A stretch of DNA of 8,557 nt, from positions 1 to 8,557 of the forward strand of contig CAJVXG010000057.1 in assembly GCA_913009215.1 (NCBI GenBank), given 5' to 3'. This document shows positions 4,917 to 8,557 of the stretch, one piece after another. The position numbers were made by a program, and so were the translations under genes. The stretch comes from an uncultured Gammaproteobacteria bacterium. Its GTDB lineage: Bacteria > Pseudomonadota > Gammaproteobacteria > Acidiferrobacterales > CAJVXG01. The notes beneath the pieces are model-generated. The model saw only the letters and a list, made by a program, of their open reading frames with translations. It was not told the DNA's origin and did not search any database. Numbering within the stretch: the stretch's first letter is position 1; each line of letters begins with the position of its first letter.

Positions 4917-5615
4917 ATGATTCCCGAACAATATGTGTGGTTAGTTTGGTCTTCTGCTTTCTTGATCCCCTGGGGTATATTTTATGTGGCCCTGCCAAAA
5001 TTCCGGCGTGCCATGTTATGGTCCAGTCTGTTCACGACACCGTTCGGCCTGACCGAACCCCTGTTTGTTCCGGAGTACTGGAACCCACCGAGTCTGTTTG
5101 ATCTGGCGCAAAAAACCGGTTTTGATATAGAAAGCCTGATCTTTTGTTTTGGTATTGGTGGAATTGGTTCAGTTTTATACAATGTACTTGCGCACCGGTC
5201 ACTAAAATCTGTACCCACCACAGAGAAATCCTTGCCACTACACCGGCATCATTTCAAGGCGCTGGCCAGTCCGTTTGTTGCTTTCCCGATGTTTTATTTT
5301 TTCCCCTGGAACCCGATCTACCCATCCATTATTGCCATGTTTGTGGGCGCTATAGCCAATATTCTCTGTCGTCCCGATTTGAAAACAAAGACCTGGTGGG
5401 GAGGCCTGCTTTTCCTTGCGTATTACTCCGTGTTTCTGGCAGGCCTGGAATGGACGGCGCCCGGCTACATCAGCAAAGTATGGAACCTCTCAGAGTTATC
5501 AGGGTTAGTGCTTTTCCGGGTACCCGTAGAAGAGCTCCTGTTCGCCATAGGCTTTGGTATGTACTGGTCCGGTGTCTATGAACATTTTACCTGGAAAAAA
5601 ACGACACCCGGGTAA
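4917..5615 (+). CDS. Lycopene-cyclase-domain-like integral membrane protein
   Basis: A 232-residue, strongly hydrophobic protein with about six to seven membrane segments (roughly 6-25, 33-50, 73-92, 115-130, 134-150, 160-178, 196-217). It resembles the bacterial/archaeal lycopene cyclase domain (CrtYc/CrtYd, CarR type), whose hallmark is a Pro-x-Glu-Glu motif: here RVPVEELLFAIGFGMYW (201-217). The first half carries a related piece, GFDIESLIFCFGIGGIG (68-84), consistent with the internal duplication of that family. Members of the family close the ends of lycopene into beta-rings, but many stand-alone relatives have no known role. No carotenoid gene lies in the window. The ATG has only a distant GGAG (4900-4903). 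ccdA follows after 36 bp, probably in one transcript. Cyclase activity is unproven. Confidence 0.55.
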   Translation: MIPEQYVWLVWSSAFLIPWGIFYVALPKFRRAMLWSSLFTTPFGLTEPLFVPEYWNPPSLFDLAQKTGFDIESLIFCFGIGGIGSVLYNVLAHRSLKSVPTTEKSLPLHRHHFKALASPFVAFPMFYFFPWNPIYPSIIAMFVGAIANILCRPDLKTKTWWGGLLFLAYYSVFLAGLEWTAPGYISKVWNLSELSGLVLFRVPVEELLFAIGFGMYWSGVYEHFTWKKTTPG

Positions 5616-5651
5616 AATATCAAATCATCGGTAATGAGATAAGAGAAAACA

Positions 5652-6392
5652 TTGTTTGAGATTTCCGGTATAGGTTTATTCACTGCCTTTCTGGCGGGAC
5701 TGGTATCATTCCTGTCGCCCTGTGTGCTGCCATTGGTGCCCGCATACCTGTCATACATCGCCGGTCAAACCGTAGATGATTTGCGAGACTCTTTGCAGGT
5801 CGATACCCGGCATTCAGCAATCCTGCTAAGTGGTTTTTTCGTTCTTGGATTCTCTACGGTATTTATTACTCTTGGTGCCAGCGCATCCGTTTTGGGACAA
5901 CTTCTGCTTAGTTATCGTTACGAGGCAAATATTGTTGGTGGGGCTATTGTTATCCTTTTCGGGTTGCTACTTCTCGGTTTTGTTAAAATCCCCTGGCTGA
6001 TGCACGATTTTCATTTTAAAGTTGACATCAAACGCGGTCGACCTCTTGCCGCCTATGTCCTCGGTCTGGCGTTTGGTTTTGGCTGGACTCCCTGTATCGG
6101 CCCTGTGCTGGGCGCGGTGCTTACCCTGAGTGCGGCGTCCACAACAATCGGTGGTGGTATTTCCTTGCTAGTAGTGTATTCGCTTGGACTGGCCGTGCCA
6201 TTCCTGATTGCAGCACTATTCACGGGATATTTTCTGCGCTCCATGAAGACCCTGCGTCGTCTGGGGCGACCATTACAAATTATATCGGGCATCATAATGA
6301 TCATTATGGGCATTGCCATGATTACCGGATATTTATCGACATTTGCATTCTGGATATTGCAAACATTCCCGGTATTTGGAACCATAGGTTAG
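5652..6392 (+). CDS. ccdA: CcdA-type cytochrome c biogenesis / thiol-disulfide transmembrane protein
   Basis: CcdA (DsbD membrane-domain family) carries reducing equivalents from cytoplasmic thioredoxin across the inner membrane to periplasmic thiol proteins, including those that reduce apocytochrome c. The 246-residue protein has the two family cysteines, Cys24 in SFLSPCVLPLVPAYLSY and Cys148 in GFGWTPCIGPVLGAVL. It has six predicted membrane helices in two related halves. There is no separate periplasmic domain, as in CcdA and unlike DsbD. The start is TTG at 5652: an in-frame TAA at 5640-5642 blocks any upstream start, and the conserved N-terminus begins at once. A purine-rich GAGATAAGAGAA stretch serves as ribosome site. 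It lies 36 bp after the previous gene. It ends 43 bp from a convergent gene, with no clear terminator between them. Confidence 0.9.
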   Translation: MFEISGIGLFTAFLAGLVSFLSPCVLPLVPAYLSYIAGQTVDDLRDSLQVDTRHSAILLSGFFVLGFSTVFITLGASASVLGQLLLSYRYEANIVGGAIVILFGLLLLGFVKIPWLMHDFHFKVDIKRGRPLAAYVLGLAFGFGWTPCIGPVLGAVLTLSAASTTIGGGISLLVVYSLGLAVPFLIAALFTGYFLRSMKTLRRLGRPLQIISGIIMIIMGIAMITGYLSTFAFWILQTFPVFGTIG

Positions 6393-6435
6393 TTAGTATG
6401 TATATTTGATATATCCTGAATTAATATCGCTTACA

Positions 6436-7179
6436 CTAGCCACTGTTATTGACCATTTCTTCACAAAAACAGGATGGACGCTTGTAGTGTTTAGTGGCAT
6501 ATATATCCGCAAGACGCGCAACCAACACATCGGGGTCAGCATCGTATACCAGACGGGCGCCAGTATCTTTTTGGCCAAAACTTTTCACAATATCCGGTAT
6601 ATGATCGGTAATACCGCCACTACCCTGCAACACACCAATGAGCTTGCCTTCATCAAAGGCAATAGCGAATTCGCCCAGGGTCCCTGAGCGGCCGCCAAGA
6701 ATGATGACCATATCGCTAGAACGGATGTTGGTCACTTCCCGCCCCATGAGTCCGCTGCCGGTATAAATCAATATATCGAAGGCGTCCGCTGGCGCTAAAT
6801 ATTTGTGTATGTGCTCATCCAGGCTTAAACCCGGAGAAATACCAATGGACATGCCACCAGCACTTTGCGCCCCACGGGCGCAATCGTACGGCAGGCCGGA
6901 ACAGGCGCCGGTAATGAGATTAAAATTCCGTTTCGCTATTGCCTTACCCAGGGCGTAGGCCTTGTCGCTGGCCTGTTGAGATTCATCAAGACTGGCAGAC
7001 CCCATCACACCTATCGATAAACGCATCCCAAGTGTCTTTTTGAGGAACAGGTCTGGCTGTGCCTGAAACCTTTGTTTACAGTTCTCGGAACAGAAATAAT
7101 AGCTCCGACCATCGTGGGTAATCATTGCCGTCGCCGTGCGCGGACTGATTTCCATCAAACATACCGGGTCTTTAACCAT
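6436..7179 (-). CDS. YHS domain fused to LOG-family (TIGR00725-type) Rossmann protein
   Basis: A 247-residue two-domain protein. Residues 1-48 are a YHS domain (KDPVCLME, then DGRSYYFCSENCKQRF), with Cys7, Cys30 and Cys34 as likely metal ligands. From residue 52 comes a LOG/lysine-decarboxylase-like Rossmann domain: SIGVMGSA (55-62), NLITGACSGLPYDCARGAQ (87-105), SIGISPG (111-117) and the nucleotide-binding signature LGGRSGTLGEF (161-171). LOG proteins release cytokinin-type bases from nucleoside 5'-monophosphates; this TIGR00725-like subgroup has no assigned substrate. The C-terminus adds Cys237-Phe-Cys239, which could join the metal site. TGGAG upstream of ATG 7179 is the ribosome site. It is the last gene of a minus-strand operon, 17 bp after the previous stop, and converges on ccdA. 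A metal- or redox-sensing nucleotide enzyme is an inference. Confidence 0.87.
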   Translation of the reverse strand: MVKDPVCLMEISPRTATAMITHDGRSYYFCSENCKQRFQAQPDLFLKKTLGMRLSIGVMGSASLDESQQASDKAYALGKAIAKRNFNLITGACSGLPYDCARGAQSAGGMSIGISPGLSLDEHIHKYLAPADAFDILIYTGSGLMGREVTNIRSSDMVIILGGRSGTLGEFAIAFDEGKLIGVLQGSGGITDHIPDIVKSFGQKDTGARLVYDADPDVLVARLADIYATKHYKRPSCFCEEMVNNSG

Positions 7180-7196
7180 ACCAAGTTTTTCTCCAG

Positions 7197-7805
7197 TTAA
7201 TTCCCGCGTCTGCTTTTTTCCAGAGTCATCAGAAAACCGAATGCGGGGTGTTTAAACTGAGCATGACGTAAAATATTCCAGTTATTGCGCAGATAATCTG
7301 TCAGAAAATTCGTGATGTGCTTCAAGGACATGACATCATACCCGCTCTGGGGTTCGATCAGGCTGCCAAAGGCCATTAACCGGACCTGATGGCCCGACAT
7401 TGTCTCTGCACGTCCCTTATGCAGCAACTGCTCTACTACCCGGGGTACATGTTCACCCTGACAACAACCAAACCTTGTCAGGGCGGCGCGCAGTACCGCC
7501 GGGTTCCGGGCGCCGCGATTGAGTTCGGCCTTGCCCTCTTTAACTTCGCCAATAATCATATCGGCCTGTGTACCGGATACTCCCAACTCCGGGTCGGGCG
7601 CATACAGTTGTTGCTCCCCGGTCGGCTTACCGCCTTGCTGTGGCACCAGGCATCCCGCCCCCGGGAAACGGAAGGCCAGAATATCAAGGTCGGTTGCCGT
7701 CTGATAACCCCCATGTTTCATTGCCTCAATTACGGGATATTCAGTAACGGTAAAGTACCCATTGACGTGTAAATAGGCCTCCACCAGGGCCACGGCATGG
7801 TCCAT
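7197..7805 (-). CDS. Unrecognised protein with PD-(D/E)XK-like motif layout
   Basis: A 202-residue soluble protein I cannot assign to a named family. The N-terminal half resembles a restriction-endonuclease-like fold. A helix (1-16) precedes GYFTVTEYPVIE. TATDLDILAFRF (36-47) supplies Asp39/Asp41, and DMIIGEVKEGKAELN (82-96) supplies Glu87-Val-Lys89. This matches the D...(D/E)xK order of that superfamily. A Cys pair (RFGCCQGEH) lies mid-protein and the C-terminus is rich in His and aromatic residues. No signal peptide or membrane segment is seen. The start has a strong GGGGGTGA ribosome site. The patatin gene ends 11 bp upstream and the YHS-LOG gene starts 17 bp downstream, so the three are very likely co-transcribed. 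DNA or RNA cleavage is possible but not shown. Confidence 0.75.
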   Translation of the reverse strand: MDHAVALVEAYLHVNGYFTVTEYPVIEAMKHGGYQTATDLDILAFRFPGAGCLVPQQGGKPTGEQQLYAPDPELGVSGTQADMIIGEVKEGKAELNRGARNPAVLRAALTRFGCCQGEHVPRVVEQLLHKGRAETMSGHQVRLMAFGSLIEPQSGYDVMSLKHITNFLTDYLRNNWNILRHAQFKHPAFGFLMTLEKSRRGN

Positions 7806-7816
7806 GCTTCACCCCC

Positions 7817-8557
7817 TCACTTGCACGCCCCGGAATCCAGGGATACCGACTCGTTTCTATTGATGGGCTGGTCTGGCAATTTTTCTTGTGGATTATTCAT
7901 TAAATTCTCCAGATAGGGCTGCAACAGGGATACGACCTGGGTTTTAGCGGCGTTTTGCACCTTGGATCCGCCTTCGGTCAACGGCCAACTCAAGGCCGGT
8001 AATTCCGGTTCAATGACCACTACAACCGCTCCACAGTCACAAGGGCAACGATGAAAACTGATACCGCCTTCGTCCCCCAGATACCACGGCCGCTGATGAA
8101 ACAATAACCGGTTCATAATCTCCAGTAAGGCCCATCGTCCACGCAGTGCGCTCCTGATATCACCACTACCACGTTGTGAGACATGATGAATAATGACGGC
8201 ATCCAGCCCATGTTTACAACAGATGGCATCCATCGGCGCCATCTCAATCAAGGCGCCATCGCAGTAGAAATTAGCGTCAATTTCGACGGGTCGATAGAGT
8301 ACGGGCATGGCCGCGCTGGCCATCATTCGTGGGGCCAACTTACCCTGTGAAAAAATGGCTTTGCGTTGACACCCAAGATCTACCGCTACGGTATAAAAGG
8401 GATAACGGCATTGCTCAAAAGTATCTACCGTGAGATTGCGCTGACAAAAGTCGATTGCGGTATCCGCCGCCGCCAGGCCGGTATAACCGCGCCCTTTTTG
8501 TATTGTCATGCGCCAAAAAAAGTACAATAAGGAATCGGGTATCCAGAACTCCTTACG
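7817..8557 (-). CDS. Patatin-like phospholipase, N-terminus outside the window
   Basis: The frame is open to the window edge (visible start ...RKEFWIPDSLLYFF), so the gene begins beyond 8557 and 246 residues are seen. TTG at 8527 is internal, not a start. Patatin-like enzymes are Ser-Asp dyad lipid acyl hydrolases. The visible half has the usual ...AVDLG(x)...FSQGKLAPRMMASAAMPVLY stretch, then the Asp motif YCDGALIEMAPMD, with the catalytic Asp codon at 8258-8260. The GxSxG serine and the glycine-rich oxyanion loop should lie in the missing part. The C-terminal extension has an odd HRCPCDC cluster (8033-8053) and no membrane segment. It is the first visible gene of a three-gene minus-strand operon; the next start is 11 bp past its stop. 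RssA/YlbK-type housekeeping enzymes are the nearest alternative to a defence-type effector. Confidence 0.88.
   Translation of the reverse strand, partial: RKEFWIPDSLLYFFWRMTIQKGRGYTGLAAADTAIDFCQRNLTVDTFEQCRYPFYTVAVDLGCQRKAIFSQGKLAPRMMASAAMPVLYRPVEIDANFYCDGALIEMAPMDAICCKHGLDAVIIHHVSQRGSGDIRSALRGRWALLEIMNRLLFHQRPWYLGDEGGISFHRCPCDCGAVVVVIEPELPALSWPLTEGGSKVQNAAKTQVVSLLQPYLENLMNNPQEKLPDQPINRNESVSLDSGACK

Noticed and set aside
5144..5581. 145-codon frame inside the lycopene-cyclase-like gene
   Set aside because: Alternative frame of a gene with a conserved motif and clear membrane pattern; the shadow has neither.
6393..6435. Bidirectional terminator between ccdA and the YHS-LOG gene
   Set aside because: AT-rich with a short GATATATC palindrome, but no stable stem with flanking T-runs.
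8525..8527. TTG at 8527 as the patatin start codon
   Set aside because: The frame stays open to the window edge, and the catalytic serine region of the family must lie further upstream.

Overview
The window looks like chromosomal DNA from a gammaproteobacterium. The gene order rpe-gph-trpE-trpG on one strand is a classic arrangement in that class, and the TrpE and Gph N-termini read like those of Pseudomonas-type proteins. I cannot name a genus; an uncultivated or Chromatiales-like lineage would fit the heavy load of small repeats.

Left two thirds (minus strand, read right to left): rpe (4542-3856), gph (3703-2990), a possible trp leader peptide (2988-2932), trpE (2874-1396), an AT-rich GxxExxY gene (1299-907) and trpG (875-306). 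Together they cover pentose phosphate epimerisation, 2-phosphoglycolate clean-up and the two subunits of anthranilate synthase. The GxxExxY gene, a probable PD-(D/E)XK-fold protein, is an intruder between the two anthranilate synthase genes.

The junctions of this cluster carry one short repeat family: a core GACGCAAAGGCGCAAAG, often followed by a hairpin whose stem sequence differs from copy to copy while pairing is kept. It lies exactly at gene edges: upstream of the trpG and gph start codons at the same spacing, across the trpG stop codon, just after the rpe stop, and (one perfect, one degenerate copy) on both sides of the GxxExxY gene. The first 323 bases are a 196-bp-period tandem duplication of this repeat plus a REP-like palindrome.

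Middle: a 374-bp divergent region (4543-4916) with one good extended -10 promoter, then two plus-strand membrane protein genes: a lycopene-cyclase-domain-like protein (4917-5615) and a CcdA-type thiol/disulfide transporter with a TTG start (5652-6392).

Right: a tightly packed minus-strand operon converging on ccdA. It holds a patatin-like phospholipase whose N-terminus lies beyond the window (8557-7817), an unrecognised protein with a PD-(D/E)XK-like motif layout (7805-7197), and a YHS-LOG fusion protein (7179-6436). Gaps of 11 and 17 bp imply co-transcription. A lipase, a nuclease-like protein and a nucleotide-binding Rossmann protein with a metal-binding module make this the best candidate for an undescribed system, but the functional link is inference.
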